64,000 bases of DNA from Acidobacteriota bacterium (GCA_003385635.1 QQUY01000001.1:2457001-2521000); one strand, 5' to 3'; shown: positions 31,200 to 41,381, counted from the first letter of the stretch. Notes: a model not told the origin generated them from the sequence alone. Program-made: numbers and translations.

Positions 31200-34100
31200 A
31201 AACGATCTTCGAGACTCCTGCTTCCTGCATCGTGACGCCGTAAAGGGCCTTTGCGGCCTCCATCGTACGCTTGTTGTGCGTAATGACGATGAACTGTGTG
31301 TTCTCCGACATTGATTCGATCCTGTTAACAAATCTTCCAACATTAGCATCGTCAAGAGGCGCATCGACCTCGTCCAGCAGGCAGAACGGCGAAGGCCTGT
31401 ATTTGAATATCGCCAGTACAAGGGCGATCGCGGTCATCGCTTTCTCTCCGCCTGAGAGAAGAAGCATGTTCTGCAATCGTTTTCCGGGCGGCTGAGCTAT
31501 GATCTCGACGCCTGCTTCAAGCACGTCGTCGGCTTCCAGCAGCACCATTTCACCGGTGCCGCCGCCGAACAGCTCACTGAAAAAATCAGTGAAGTTCTTG
31601 TTTATGGCTTCGAACGCATCCTTGAACCGTTGCCTGGATCTTCGCTTGATCTCCCGCAGCGCTTCTTCCGCCGCCTTGATGCTTTCCTCAACATCGCTCT
31701 TCTGCGCTGTAAGGAACTCAAGCCTCTCTTCGGTCTCGCTCAGCTCGTCCAAAGCAAGCATATTGATGGCGCCGAAATTATCAAGCCTCGAACGCAATCG
31801 TCGAACCTCTTCCCGCGCCTTCGCAAGCTCGAAGCCTTCTTCGATCTCGACACTTTCAACCAACTGTTCAAGCGACGTACCAAGGTCTTCTGCAATCTTC
31901 TCGTCAAGATTTTTCAGGCTTGAGACCGTTTCAGTCTTTCGGATCTCCAATGAGGCCCTGTCATCCCTTGCGGCCGCAGCGACTTTGTTGATCTCTGCCA
32001 GTTCCGTCGACTTATTGTCAGAACTTTCACGTGCGGCGCTGAGATGCGTGATCGCTTCGTTCAGTTCGTCCCGCTCACCTTCTTCATCCCCGGCTGCGGC
32101 TTCGATCTGCTTCGCGAGGTCGACGCTCGACTTCTTCAGTGCTTCCGACATCAGGCGAGTCTCTTCGATCTCTTCCTTCTGCCTGATCGCTCTCGATTCC
32201 AGCTCAGATCGCTCAAGATTGACCCTTTCCAACGCTGTCTTCGCAGATCTGAGACGCTCCGCGGCAACCTCAGCATCGGTTCTGCGCCTGTTCAACACAA
32301 CGTTCTCATCATCGACATCCGATCGGGCACCGCCGATCGATTCGCCGATGCGGCCCATCTTCTCTTCCGTCAGAACAAGTGCTTTCGACGCAATACCGGC
32401 ATTCTCCGCCGCCTCGCGTTTGCGTGATTCCAGAGATTCGATCTCGGAAACGTTTTGAGAGATCTCGTCAGAAACCACCGTTCTGTGACGCTCTGCTCTT
32501 TCGATCTCCTGTGCAAGCGATCTTGCGTGAACCTCTTTTGAGAGCGACTCGCGTTCGATCTTCACTATCAATGCCTGAAGATCGACCAGGCGGTCTTCCA
32601 GCGAAGCCACAGTAGCTGAAGCCGTTTCCACGTCCTCTTCGGCCCTCTTGATGCCCGCTGCAAGCTCGCTCGCACCGAGCTTTAGTTCAGACAGTTCCCG
32701 CTTGAAGCCAAGGATCGAAACATTCTTTTCGCCCTCCGGAGTTCGGCCGGAAACATATAATTGTCCGCCGGCCACAATGTCACCATCCCACGTTGCCGCG
32801 ATCTCGTGATCTGCCTCATCAGCATCCCGCAGGCTGTCGATCAGCCGGGCGTGCATCTCGCGAGGAAAAGCTCTCAGAAGGGCGGTTAGCAGATCGTCCT
32901 CGGCACCAAGCACACCACCGACCGTGCCGTTCAGATTTCCGTTCAGTTCTCCAGGAGAAGCCTCCTTGTCGACGACCAGAACCGCGATCCTCCCCAGTTC
33001 GTTACGGTTCAGATACTCGATGGTCTTTCGGGCATCTTTCTTTGACGAAACTAGTATCGACTGAAGCCCTTGCCCAAACAGATTTTCGACGGCCCTCTCC
33101 GCGTTCTTGTCGACCCTGAGCTTATCGGCGAGAGTACCGATAAACCGGACACCTATGTTCTTTTGTTCTCCGAAGACCTTCTGGACGCTTGGGGAATAGA
33201 TGGCCTTTTTTTCTTCCAGCTCTTCAAGCGTCTCAAGTCGGTGATGCACGCGCGAGTAACGCTCGGTGAGCCTTGTCTGGACATCGGTTTTTGCGCTTAG
33301 CTCCTCTTTGGCTTTATCGAGCTTTTGTAAAATCCCTGACCTTTCTTCATTAAGCTCGGAGAGTTTCGCTTTTTCTGCTTCGAGGTCTGAACCAAGCTTT
33401 TCAAACTCATTGCGCCTTTCTTCGTGGGTCTTTCGGGCCCTTTCGTGTTCGCGTTCCAGCCCATCTGTCCGCTGCCGGAGCCGTTCTATGCTGCCCTCAA
33501 ACTGCCGTCCGATCTCTTCGAGCCTTTCTACCGCCGCGTTGTGCTGAAGATGTTCTGAACGCACTTCTTCAAGCTCCTTCTCGAACTCGTTCAGTTTCTT
33601 GAGCTTTCCGGCATAGACGTTCTCCGCTTCGCGCAGACGGTCCCTTTGTTTGTCCGCCGCTTCCTGTTCGGCCGCGACCTCTTTATCAAGCTTTCCAAGC
33701 TCCGTCAAAAGATCACCGACCCTCGATTCGGTCGCACGAAGGTCGGCTGCGAGATTCGTCGCACGTTCGGCCAACTCCTCCATCCTCGTGACCTGATACT
33801 CGTGCTCGCGCTTCGTGCGGTCCCTACGAAGTGCATTCTCGGCATGCTTGGCTCGAACTTCAGTGACCCGGTCTTCAGCATCTCGGGCCTCAAGCGTTGC
33901 CTTGCGGAACTCCTCGTCTTTCGCGGTGACGGCCTCAAAGCACTCGCGTTCCCTTTCGATCGCATTTGCGACGAGCCCCTCAAGTTCCGCCAGCCGGCTC
34001 TGGAATGAGGCTCCTTCCGACGCATAGGTCTTCTTGAGCAGGCCTCGGAACTCTTCCTTCAGGACCTTATAGCGCCGAGTCTTGGAGGCTTGTCTTCGCA

Positions 34101-34977
34101 GGCTTCGCGTCTGCTTCTCTATTTCAGCGACGATGTCCGTAATGCGCCCCAGATTCTGCTTTGCCGCTGCCAACCTCGATTCTGCGGCTCTTTGACGCAT
34201 TCTAAACTTTGAGATTCCTGCGGCTTCCTCGATCAGGGTACGGCGGTTTGAGGGTTTTGAAGAAAGTATCTGACCGATGCGGCCTTGTTCGATGATCGCG
34301 TAGTGTGCGCCGGAAAGGCCTGTGCCGGCAAACAGGTCCTGGATGTCCCGCAGACGGCAGTTCTTGTTGTTGAGGAGATACTCGCTTTCGCCGGAAAGAT
34401 AAAGGCGGCGTGTTACGGATACGGCCTCTCCCGGAGCGAATTCGAGTGCAAAGTTCCGCGGCCGCCAGCGCCTTTTTGTTCGGACGCGCTTCTGAATGGT
34501 TTGAGCTGAACCGACCTGTGCCGCCTTTACAACCTCTTCGGATTCTTCTTCGTCCTCGCCCTCTACAGCTTCCGCAACGACCTCAACAAGGTCTTCTGGA
34601 TCGTCCTCTTCAGGCTCGACCTCACTCATATCGACGGAATGTTCATCGATCTCGCCTAGTTTCTCGTCGATGTCCTCAAGCTCCGTCTCGTCAGAGACAT
34701 ACTCGGTCTCGTCGCGTTCGAGGTGAAGAACGACCTCGGCCATGCCGCCGGGGTCGCGTTTGCTGGTTCCCTGAAAGACAACGTCCTTCATTTCCTGGCC
34801 TCGAAGTGAAGTGGGCCGTTGTTCGCCAAGAACCCAGGAGATCGCGTCGCTCACATTGGACTTCCCGCAGCCGTTCGGCCCAACGACCGCAGTAATCCCT
34901 TTGCCGGTGAACACGATCTCTGTGTAATCGGCGAAGGACTTAAATCCCGTGATCTCTAAACGCTGAAGTTTGAACAT
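31183..34977 (-). CDS. smc: Chromosome segregation protein SMC with acidic head insertion
   Basis: 1264 residues from the ATG at 34977; MFKLQRLEITGFKSFADYTEI is the canonical SMC start, so the track extension is dropped. Walker A is GPNGCGKSN at 33-41. The long coiled coils flank a hinge at roughly 520-680 (GVRFIGTLADKLRV...). The C-terminal head has LLSGGEKAMTAIALVLAIF and the Walker B FCLLDEVDAPLDD. The protein is about 80 residues longer than average because of an Asp/Glu-rich insert (about residues 90-165) within the N-terminal ATPase head, before FALEFAPGEAVSVTRRLY. SMC organises and segregates chromosomes with ScpAB. The 3' end overlaps the exported-protein gene by 17 nt if the latter starts at CTG. 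Confidence 0.96.
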   Translation of the reverse strand: MFKLQRLEITGFKSFADYTEIVFTGKGITAVVGPNGCGKSNVSDAISWVLGEQRPTSLRGQEMKDVVFQGTSKRDPGGMAEVVLHLERDETEYVSDETELEDIDEKLGEIDEHSVDMSEVEPEEDDPEDLVEVVAEAVEGEDEEESEEVVKAAQVGSAQTIQKRVRTKRRWRPRNFALEFAPGEAVSVTRRLYLSGESEYLLNNKNCRLRDIQDLFAGTGLSGAHYAIIEQGRIGQILSSKPSNRRTLIEEAAGISKFRMRQRAAESRLAAAKQNLGRITDIVAEIEKQTRSLRRQASKTRRYKVLKEEFRGLLKKTYASEGASFQSRLAELEGLVANAIERERECFEAVTAKDEEFRKATLEARDAEDRVTEVRAKHAENALRRDRTKREHEYQVTRMEELAERATNLAADLRATESRVGDLLTELGKLDKEVAAEQEAADKQRDRLREAENVYAGKLKKLNEFEKELEEVRSEHLQHNAAVERLEEIGRQFEGSIERLRQRTDGLEREHERARKTHEERRNEFEKLGSDLEAEKAKLSELNEERSGILQKLDKAKEELSAKTDVQTRLTERYSRVHHRLETLEELEEKKAIYSPSVQKVFGEQKNIGVRFIGTLADKLRVDKNAERAVENLFGQGLQSILVSSKKDARKTIEYLNRNELGRIAVLVVDKEASPGELNGNLNGTVGGVLGAEDDLLTALLRAFPREMHARLIDSLRDADEADHEIAATWDGDIVAGGQLYVSGRTPEGEKNVSILGFKRELSELKLGASELAAGIKRAEEDVETASATVASLEDRLVDLQALIVKIERESLSKEVHARSLAQEIERAERHRTVVSDEISQNVSEIESLESRKREAAENAGIASKALVLTEEKMGRIGESIGGARSDVDDENVVLNRRRTDAEVAAERLRSAKTALERVNLERSELESRAIRQKEEIEETRLMSEALKKSSVDLAKQIEAAAGDEEGERDELNEAITHLSAARESSDNKSTELAEINKVAAAARDDRASLEIRKTETVSSLKNLDEKIAEDLGTSLEQLVESVEIEEGFELAKAREEVRRLRSRLDNFGAINMLALDELSETEERLEFLTAQKSDVEESIKAAEEALREIKRRSRQRFKDAFEAINKNFTDFFSELFGGGTGEMVLLEADDVLEAGVEIIAQPPGKRLQNMLLLSGGEKAMTAIALVLAIFKYRPSPFCLLDEVDAPLDDANVGRFVNRIESMSENTQFIVITHNKRTMEAAKALYGVTMQEAGVSKIVSVRFD

Positions 34978-35070
34978 CCTATAGTGCCGGGGTGGGTCGA
35001 ATGGCACTATATTTTGTGGTTTTTACCGTAATAAATCAAGCCTCGCGAATAATAATCCGGCCCTTGAACG

Positions 35071-35105
35071 AAAAAGCGCGGCAGGTGTTGATTCCCTGCC
35101 GCGCT
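35071..35105 (-). terminator. Intrinsic terminator of the DUF4388 gene
   Basis: AGCGCGGCAGG / CCTGCCGCGCT forms a perfect 11-bp stem with a 9-nt loop. On the minus strand it is followed by TTTTTCG. It lies 20 nt after the stop. Confidence 0.93.
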
Positions 35106-35125
35106 GTAATTCGAACTCTCTCGCT

Positions 35126-35893
35126 TCAGACGTCGAGCTCGATGGTGCTCAGGCTACGCATTCCTGACTTCTCTGCCTTTTCCGTTTCCAGTGAGGTCAA
35201 AGTGTCGAGTATAAAGTTCGTATTACTCGAAACATCTATGACAACAGGAAACTCGTTCGGCGAAAGGCTGAATTCAAAAGTCCCGCTGTGAATCTCTATG
35301 ATCACGCGAAACGCCTTTACACCGTTCATTCCGTCCGCTTCCGCGTCGACGATCTTGCCCTCGTTAAAGGAGACACTTGCCAGGTGTTTGTCAGACTTGA
35401 TGACCAGCAGCCCTGTCATACGGGAGTTTTCTATCACCTGCACCGCGTCAAAAAGTCCGACCATCGCAAGATCCCCAGCAAAAGTCACGTCAGTACGGAC
35501 TTTAAGGTTGGACCTTTCCCTGTTCAAAGCAAAATCAGGTCGGCGAGCCCTACGGATCGCCTCAAGCCCGGGCGCTACCGAGATCCTCGGATCCAGAAGC
35601 TTTGCTTCCTGGAGCCTGTCGTAGGCGATGTCGAAATCTTCCTTTGCTATATAAAGGCTAACAAGTGCGAGGCACTGCTTCGACGCTTCGGCGGAATTCT
35701 TGTGAGATATACAGATCTCCCTAAGCTTCTCGCGAAGTGCGATCGACCTCGGGCTCCGCCTTATCGAATCGCGGAGCAGCTGAAGGGCCTTCTCCGGCGA
35801 TTTGTACTTAACAAACAGATCGGCGTCCAGAAGAACGGACTCTAACGAGACCTCGGTAACCATCTCGCGGTCTTTTTCTATAACACTTGTCAT
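35126..35893 (-). CDS. TPR-like / DUF4388 (PATAN) domain protein
   Basis: 255 residues, cytosolic. The N-terminal half (about 25-115) is a helical TPR-like array (KSPEKALQLLRDSIRRSPRS...). The C-terminal half (about 135-235) is a DUF4388 domain (GDLAMVGLFDAVQVIENSRMTGLLVI...FNEGKIVDAEADGMNGVKAF). DUF4388/PATAN domains occur in bacterial two-component and gliding/motility-type regulators, often joined to receiver domains; none is present here. It has its own terminator. The 230-bp region upstream (35894-36125) contains a GAACA-AGAA-TGTTC palindrome but no further gene. Confidence 0.82.
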   Translation of the reverse strand: MTSVIEKDREMVTEVSLESVLLDADLFVKYKSPEKALQLLRDSIRRSPRSIALREKLREICISHKNSAEASKQCLALVSLYIAKEDFDIAYDRLQEAKLLDPRISVAPGLEAIRRARRPDFALNRERSNLKVRTDVTFAGDLAMVGLFDAVQVIENSRMTGLLVIKSDKHLASVSFNEGKIVDAEADGMNGVKAFRVIIEIHSGTFEFSLSPNEFPVVIDVSSNTNFILDTLTSLETEKAEKSGMRSLSTIELDV

Positions 35894-36125
35894 AATGTTG
35901 GATCTGCTGAACTTGCGATTGGGGTCCAGTACGGGAAACAGGCGGGAGAGCGGGTGGTTCCGGACAGGCCGCTATTGTATATAAATTTCGAATGAACAAG
36001 AATGTTCAACATTCCTAAATTAGCACAACAAAGGGTGATTAGTCATTATTTTTGAGTACAGGAGAGGGAGTTGCCGAGAGGCCGGACGGCAGCGCCCGAC
36101 CCTTCAGCTGCCACACCCTGCCAGA

Positions 36126-39100
36126 TCAAAACCGGACCTTGATCCCGAGCTGAACCTTGCGCTGGCTTAAAGTCCGTCCGGGCACAAGGAACCCGCGCTG
36201 AAACTCCGAACTTCCGCTCTCTGCAAGGTTGACATAGTCCGATCCGAAGCTGAAAACCTTGGCATTGAGAATGTTTGTCACGGAGATGTAAGGGTCCACT
36301 GAAATGGTCTCCGCCAACTGAAGGCGCCGGCCGAATCTCGCATTGAAAACAAAAAGCATCGGTCCGCGTCCCGCATTCCGTGGGAGATCTCCCGGTGACC
36401 CGATCGGTGGAAGCGTTAAGTGGTCGACAAGTTCTGACGGGAACGGATCCTCGGGTCCTCGCGAAACGAGCCTACTGAGGTCACCGGAAAAATTCGGGCG
36501 GTCATTGCTTACATCGTCTAGATTCCTATCGCTGCCGCCGATACCGAGATTGAAAGGCCTTGGCGACTCGATTCGAATCACCGGTGCGAACGTGATACCT
36601 CCGAGAAAAGAAGGAAACTCCATCCGGCCGAGTAACCTGAATCTGTGTCTTCTGTCGATGCTGCTCGCAGAGAACTCCGATCCGAAGTCACCGGTGACCT
36701 GAGCCGAGCTTGTGTCGACGAAGCCATCGTCCCTGTTCCTCGAGAACGTATAGACCGCGCGAAACGATGCCGACAGACCACAGAGCAAGCGGCGGTTCGC
36801 GTTTCGAATCGAGACCGACAGCCCTTCGTAAACACTCTTGCCCCTGGAGCTGACCATCTCGACCTGCCCAAGCTGCGGATCGAACGGTCTTTCAAGTGTA
36901 GCCTCTAGGGCCGAAAACGCTATGCCGATCGGCGATGAACGGGATTCTGACGGATTCAGGCTCATGAGGTTCACAAGCCTGACTCCGTTCTCTTCTGTAA
37001 CGCCGTCCGGATCTGCGGGATCGCCCAACACGAACCTGGTGACCTGACCATTCAATTCGATCTTTCCGAGAGCCAGGAGGTATTCCGTCAAGCTCCCGTA
37101 GCCCGTCGGAGCACGAAAGGCGTTGACGTTCGTTTCCCGCCATAGCCCGGAAGCCTTGTTGAAGTTGAAGCTCACGGCGACAAAGAGACTGGGCCCCACC
37201 TCCGACTCGAATCCGGCGTTGAACTGATAACTCTCCGGAACCCTGATGCCCTCGGAGACAAATCGTGTGAAGTTTGTGTCGGTGATGAATCCGCCTTTCG
37301 CTATGCCCAAAGCCGACAGGATCTCGTGTATATCGCCTTCGTCCGGAGGATCGGGAAATCTCGATGCGATCGCATTAAGGAACCTACACTTATCGGTATG
37401 TGCATTCGGGCCGGGTTCGATCTGATTCAGGCACCGAGCTTCCGAAGAGGGACCCGACAGCGCTTCCGAATCGAACCTCCTTTCGCTTTTCCCGAGCGAG
37501 TAGTCGTCTAGAGTCCTAAGGAGCACCCTGTTGTAGAAGACCCCCGCACCTGCCCGAATCACGAATCTGCCGCTGCCGCCGGGAGCCCAGGCCACTCCGA
37601 TCCTGGGTCCGACATTGTTGTTGTCAGGGAGGATCGATTCACGCTCGTACCTGAGGCCTGTGGACAAAGTCAGTCCGTCAAAGATCTGGAAGTCATCCTG
37701 TGCGAACAGCCCCACATAAGTGTTCTTCTGCGTTGAAGTGGAGCCAAAACTGCGACGATAGCGGCTCGGCTGACTGGCGATCAGATCGTAAACTCTCGCG
37801 AAGTTGAAAGTCCCGGTCGTGTCTCTCAATTCCCGGATGGTCGAATTTATTGACTGAACATCCACTCCGAATCTCATCGTGTGGGATCCGGCAACCGCAC
37901 TAAGGGTATCCTGTACCTGAAAGCGGTTCTCAGACCTGAGGTTTGCGAAGTTGGCGGTGGAGTTACCAGCCACTATCGTCCCGCGCACTTGGTCGGGTGA
38001 ACCCGCGCGGCTGTCATCAGATATAAAAAGCAGAACGACGGGGTCGTCGGCACCTTTCGCGGCAAATGCGGGCCGATGTGACGAGTACTGAAACCTGAAC
38101 TGGTTGAAAAGGGCTTTCGACAGCACTAGGCTATCGGTGAACTGCAAAGCGTCGCTCATTCGTTCCCGCGCCTGCAAGGTCTCTTCAAGATAGCGGGTCG
38201 TTTCCCTGTACTGCCTCAGGTCCCGGCTTCTTCCCACCTGCAGGCCTGCGGTAACAGAGTGATTTTCGGAAAAGCCATGATCGATCCGGCCCGTAATCCG
38301 GTGCCGGACGGAAGGCGTTCGGATCCTCTTGATATACGGAGCGATCTGGACTTCCGGAAATGAGTCGCTCGAAGGATTCGGAATGTCATCGACCCGCGCC
38401 TGGTGCGGATGAGTCGGAGCGGGCATCGGAAACGACGGTATCGTATCTACAGGGACCATGGTGTCGATCCGGGAATCTGCCCAGCGGGTCTGAAGTGCAT
38501 AAGAGAAAAGGAACTTTGTCTGCTGCTGAATCGGTGCGGGACCGCTGACAGTCACAGCAGGATCGATCTTCGTGAACGGCAAACGGGCGAGTCCGCGGCG
38601 GTTATTGTTGTATGTATTGGCGTTGAGGCTTTCGTCCTGAAATGAGGCGTGGACGTTCCAGCGCAAGTTCGCGTCACCCGCACGGGTCCTGATGTTTATC
38701 CTTCCGCCGGAAGCGCGGCCGTACTCCGCGGAAAACTGGTTTGAGACCACCTGAAGTTCGGCAACGGAATCCGGGGGAGGCTGAAACCTCTCTTCCGCTG
38801 AACGGTCGTCGTTGTTGTCGAGTCCATCGATAGTGATGTTCGTCGAATATGCGGCTCCACCGGAGAGAGACACGCTTCCGGCGCCAATCACCTCGGAAGG
38901 CCGGTCGAACTCGCTCCCGTTGCCGATTCGGTCATCGTCAGCGAGTCCATCGATCGAGAACGACTCCTCGTCGGTCCCGGACAGCATGAATACAAGGTCG
39001 AGGACATCGCCAGACGGATTTGGCAGGGCATCGATCTCATCTTCACGCAGCGTAGATCCGATCGTCGTACGGGAGATATCCAGGGAAGGTCCGTCCGACG

Positions 39101-39467
39101 CCACCGTTACCTCTTCTTTAATAGACGAAGGTTCTAGTGTGACCTGGATATGTACCACCTGGCCCGAAACAGCTGAGAGGCTCTCAGCCCTGAAAGCCTC
39201 AAAGCCCTCAGCAGATACAGAGATCGACAAGCGGCCCGGCGGAAGTTCTATCAACGAGAAACGGCCATTCGCATCAGAAACTGCTTTGCGAATGCCCCGT
39301 TGGGACCCGACAGATATCTCTATTACGGCACCCGGGATCACGCCGCCCAATACGTCGTGGACGGTGCCGCGCAAAGACACCTCATCTAGATCCTGGCCAA
39401 AAGTGACTAAAGTTATTGTGATCGTGAGAACGATGGAAAGCGAAAGCTTCCCTAAAGGAATAGACAT
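36126..39467 (-). CDS. Oar-like TonB-dependent receptor
   Basis: 1113 residues. The signal peptide (LSIVLTITITLVTFGQ) is followed by a CarbopepD_reg domain (VSLRGTVHDVLGGVIPGAVIEI, about residues 30-115). The plug is at about 120-260 (ITIDGLDNNDDRSAEERFQPPPDSVAELQVV). A long barrel ends in VQLGIKVRF. It belongs to the same broad class as the 8.8-16.7 kb pair but is not a close copy. AGGAGGAGCC-N2-ATG gives a strong ribosome-binding site. It begins 96 bp after the hspR stop, so it is probably separately transcribed, although read-through from the dnaK operon cannot be excluded. Substrate unknown. Confidence 0.9.
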   Translation of the reverse strand: MSIPLGKLSLSIVLTITITLVTFGQDLDEVSLRGTVHDVLGGVIPGAVIEISVGSQRGIRKAVSDANGRFSLIELPPGRLSISVSAEGFEAFRAESLSAVSGQVVHIQVTLEPSSIKEEVTVASDGPSLDISRTTIGSTLREDEIDALPNPSGDVLDLVFMLSGTDEESFSIDGLADDDRIGNGSEFDRPSEVIGAGSVSLSGGAAYSTNITIDGLDNNDDRSAEERFQPPPDSVAELQVVSNQFSAEYGRASGGRINIRTRAGDANLRWNVHASFQDESLNANTYNNNRRGLARLPFTKIDPAVTVSGPAPIQQQTKFLFSYALQTRWADSRIDTMVPVDTIPSFPMPAPTHPHQARVDDIPNPSSDSFPEVQIAPYIKRIRTPSVRHRITGRIDHGFSENHSVTAGLQVGRSRDLRQYRETTRYLEETLQARERMSDALQFTDSLVLSKALFNQFRFQYSSHRPAFAAKGADDPVVLLFISDDSRAGSPDQVRGTIVAGNSTANFANLRSENRFQVQDTLSAVAGSHTMRFGVDVQSINSTIRELRDTTGTFNFARVYDLIASQPSRYRRSFGSTSTQKNTYVGLFAQDDFQIFDGLTLSTGLRYERESILPDNNNVGPRIGVAWAPGGSGRFVIRAGAGVFYNRVLLRTLDDYSLGKSERRFDSEALSGPSSEARCLNQIEPGPNAHTDKCRFLNAIASRFPDPPDEGDIHEILSALGIAKGGFITDTNFTRFVSEGIRVPESYQFNAGFESEVGPSLFVAVSFNFNKASGLWRETNVNAFRAPTGYGSLTEYLLALGKIELNGQVTRFVLGDPADPDGVTEENGVRLVNLMSLNPSESRSSPIGIAFSALEATLERPFDPQLGQVEMVSSRGKSVYEGLSVSIRNANRRLLCGLSASFRAVYTFSRNRDDGFVDTSSAQVTGDFGSEFSASSIDRRHRFRLLGRMEFPSFLGGITFAPVIRIESPRPFNLGIGGSDRNLDDVSNDRPNFSGDLSRLVSRGPEDPFPSELVDHLTLPPIGSPGDLPRNAGRGPMLFVFNARFGRRLQLAETISVDPYISVTNILNAKVFSFGSDYVNLAESGSSEFQRGFLVPGRTLSQRKVQLGIKVRF

Positions 39468-39563
39468 AAGGCTCCTCCTGAGGAATGTGGGTTGGGTTTA
39501 GAGTGCCTTTTAGTTTTTCCGGATTGTGGGGTATTTGGCGGAAAAAGTAAAGATTTCCAAGGA

Positions 39564-39968
39564 CTAGTCTTGCTCTTCCGGCGTTTGCTCTATTACCTGA
39601 GCTCGCGCCACTTTGGTAACCGGAATAAGTGCCTCCGAATCCGAGATGCCTTCGACGTGGCTGGATATCTCATCGGCGTGCGTCCGAAGGTATTCGAAGA
39701 AGCGCTCGAATTCCTTTTGCATCGCGTCCATTTTCTCGCGCATGTTAAGAATGATCTCGACGCCTGCAAGATTGACGCCGAGGTCTCGCGTAAGCGAAAG
39801 GATTACCTCAAGACGTTCCAGGTCCTCGTCCGTGAAAAGACGGGTGTTGCCCTCTGAGCGGGAAGGCTTGATTAGTCCTTCCCTCTCATACATACGCAGC
39901 GTCTGAGGATGCACCTCATATAGCTTTGCAACCACGCTGATCGTGTATGTTTTGAGCCGTTTAGTCAT
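39564..39968 (-). CDS. hspR: HspR-type MerR family heat-shock repressor
   Basis: 134 residues from the ATG at 39968 (MTKRLKTYTISVVAKLYEVH). The MerR winged helix includes the HPQTLRMYEREGLIKPSRSEGNTRLFTDEDLERL core, typical of HspR. A helical dimerisation region follows, with an acidic C-terminus. HspR represses dnaK operons by binding HAIR inverted repeats with DnaK as co-repressor. Position at the end of dnaK-dnaJ-hspR and the HAIR-like site upstream of dnaK fit that loop exactly. grpE, usually in these operons, is absent here. Confidence 0.92.
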   Translation of the reverse strand: MTKRLKTYTISVVAKLYEVHPQTLRMYEREGLIKPSRSEGNTRLFTDEDLERLEVILSLTRDLGVNLAGVEIILNMREKMDAMQKEFERFFEYLRTHADEISSHVEGISDSEALIPVTKVARAQVIEQTPEEQD

Positions 39969-39975
39969 CGCAATC

Positions 39976-40145
39976 TCAGGTGAGCGGTGAGCGGCGAGCA
40001 GTGAGCGGTAGTTAAGAAAGGGTTGCACCCGATTCCAGAGAGATCATGTGAGGAAAAAATGCTTCCGATTTCAAATATAAAGATCAATGTAGTTTCCGTC
40101 GTCATACCGCTTACTGCTCACCGCTTACTGCTTACTGCTCACTCC
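39976..40145. repeat. Inverted heptamer arms between dnaJ and hspR
   Basis: On the minus strand dnaJ ends TGAGCAG TAAGCAG TAAGCGG TGAGCAG TAAGCGG, where the first TGA is the stop codon and each unit begins with a stop triplet. The opposite orientation (TGAGCGG TGAGCGG CGAGCAG TGAGCGG on the plus strand) lies next to the hspR start. The two arms, about 95 bp apart, can pair. Confidence 0.85.
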
Positions 40146-41308
40146 AAGCCCATCGACTTCCTCACGTTCTCCGAATTTACCTTCTCGAACTGCCGTAGGA
40201 GTGCTTTGGTCTCCTCGCTTATAACTGTCGGAAGCGTGATCTTCACCTCGACGAACTGATCGCCCCGGATCTCTTTGTTCCTGACGCTTGGAATTCCCTT
40301 TCCGCGCAGGCGTATCTTCTGACCGGACTGGGTCCCCGGAGGGATCTTGAGCTTGGTCTTTCCCTCGACGGTCGGGACCTCGATCTTGGCACCCAGTGCG
40401 GCCTCGGGCACGCTGATCGGCACTGTCACGTATATGTTGTTCCCGCGCCGCGTGAAGTGCGGATGCGAACCCACATTCGTGATGATGTACAGGTCCCCAG
40501 GAGGAGCGCCGAGCCTGCCTCCGTGCCCTTTCTTGGGGATACGGACACGCGAGCCCGTGTCCACTCCCGGCGGGATCCTAACCTTGACCTGTTCTTTCTT
40601 CGGGGTAACTCCCTTGCCTTTACATAGCGAACATGGCTGCCGCCGCCGTCCGGTGCCTTCGCAGTCCACACAAGGCTGTGTGAACTGGAGCCTTCCGCCC
40701 TGCTTCTGGACCTGTCCTGTGCCGCTGCAGGTGGTGCAGGTCACGACAGGACCGCCCATATCTCCCGCGCCCTGGCAGCGAGAACACTGTTCGGACCTGT
40801 TGACGGTCAGATTCGTGGTAAGCCCTGTGACCGCTTCCTCAAACTTGAGCGCAAGAGGGATCTCAATGTCCTGCCCCTTCTTCGGCAATGGTCTCGGCGC
40901 TTCCGCCTGTGCCTGTCCGCTTCCTCCGAAGAGATCTGAAAATATGTCCCTGAAACTCGAAGACCCCCCGGGCTCGGTTGTCTTACCCGAAGAAGTACCC
41001 GGATCCCAGCTAAAGCCTGAAAAATCAAAGCCGCCCGCTCCAGCACCGGCTCCGGCTCCAAACGGCGAATCCGGATCGAGATTGTCGGCATAGTATCCAA
41101 AGCGGTCAAAGACCTTCCGCTTCTTCTCGTCCGATAGGACGTCATAGGCTTCCTGGATCTCTTTGAACTTCTCCTCGGCCGCCTTGTCACCCGGATTGAC
41201 GTCTGGATGATATTTACGGGCGAGCCTTCGGTAAGCCTTCTTGATCTCTGGCCCTTTGGCGTCCTTGTTCACGCCCAGGAGTTTGTAATAGTCCTTTTTC
41301 TTCGCCAT
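40139..41308 (-). CDS. dnaJ: Chaperone protein DnaJ
   Basis: 389 residues from the ATG at 41308; the extra track codon is TTG. The J-domain has HPDVNPGDK, then a Gly/Phe-rich linker ([17 protein letters not shown]) and four CxxCxGxG-type zinc modules ([32 protein letters not shown]). The C-terminal substrate-binding beta domains follow. This is a full type I DnaJ, co-chaperone stimulating DnaK ATPase. It follows dnaK by 73 bp containing a strong hairpin, and its stop codon starts a heptamer array before hspR. Confidence 0.97.
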   Translation of the reverse strand: MAKKKDYYKLLGVNKDAKGPEIKKAYRRLARKYHPDVNPGDKAAEEKFKEIQEAYDVLSDEKKRKVFDRFGYYADNLDPDSPFGAGAGAGAGGFDFSGFSWDPGTSSGKTTEPGGSSSFRDIFSDLFGGSGQAQAEAPRPLPKKGQDIEIPLALKFEEAVTGLTTNLTVNRSEQCSRCQGAGDMGGPVVTCTTCSGTGQVQKQGGRLQFTQPCVDCEGTGRRRQPCSLCKGKGVTPKKEQVKVRIPPGVDTGSRVRIPKKGHGGRLGAPPGDLYIITNVGSHPHFTRRGNNIYVTVPISVPEAALGAKIEVPTVEGKTKLKIPPGTQSGQKIRLRGKGIPSVRNKEIRGDQFVEVKITLPTVISEETKALLRQFEKVNSENVRKSMGLE

Positions 41309-41332
41309 CAAGTTGGGCAGGGACGGATGAAT

Positions 41333-41355
41333 GGCCGGCGGTTCACCCGCCGGCC
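41333..41355 (-). other. Intercistronic hairpin between dnaK and dnaJ
   Basis: A perfect 9-bp stem GGCCGGCGG / CCGCCGGCC with a 5-nt loop. No T-run follows on the minus strand, so it is more likely an mRNA-stability or partial-attenuation hairpin than a terminator, which would set a dnaK excess over dnaJ. Confidence 0.7.
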
Positions 41356-41381
41356 GTCAACCGGAGACCCTGAGCTGTCGC

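Noticed and set aside
31499-32458. Serine-rich 319-residue ORF opposite smc
   Set aside because: Low-complexity Ser-rich translation is the reverse complement of the coiled-coil codons of smc.
35994-36007. GAACA-AGAA-TGTTC palindrome upstream of the DUF4388 gene as a LexA-type box
   Set aside because: It resembles GAAC-N-GTTC SOS boxes, but the spacing is off and no SOS gene is adjacent, so it stays unassigned.
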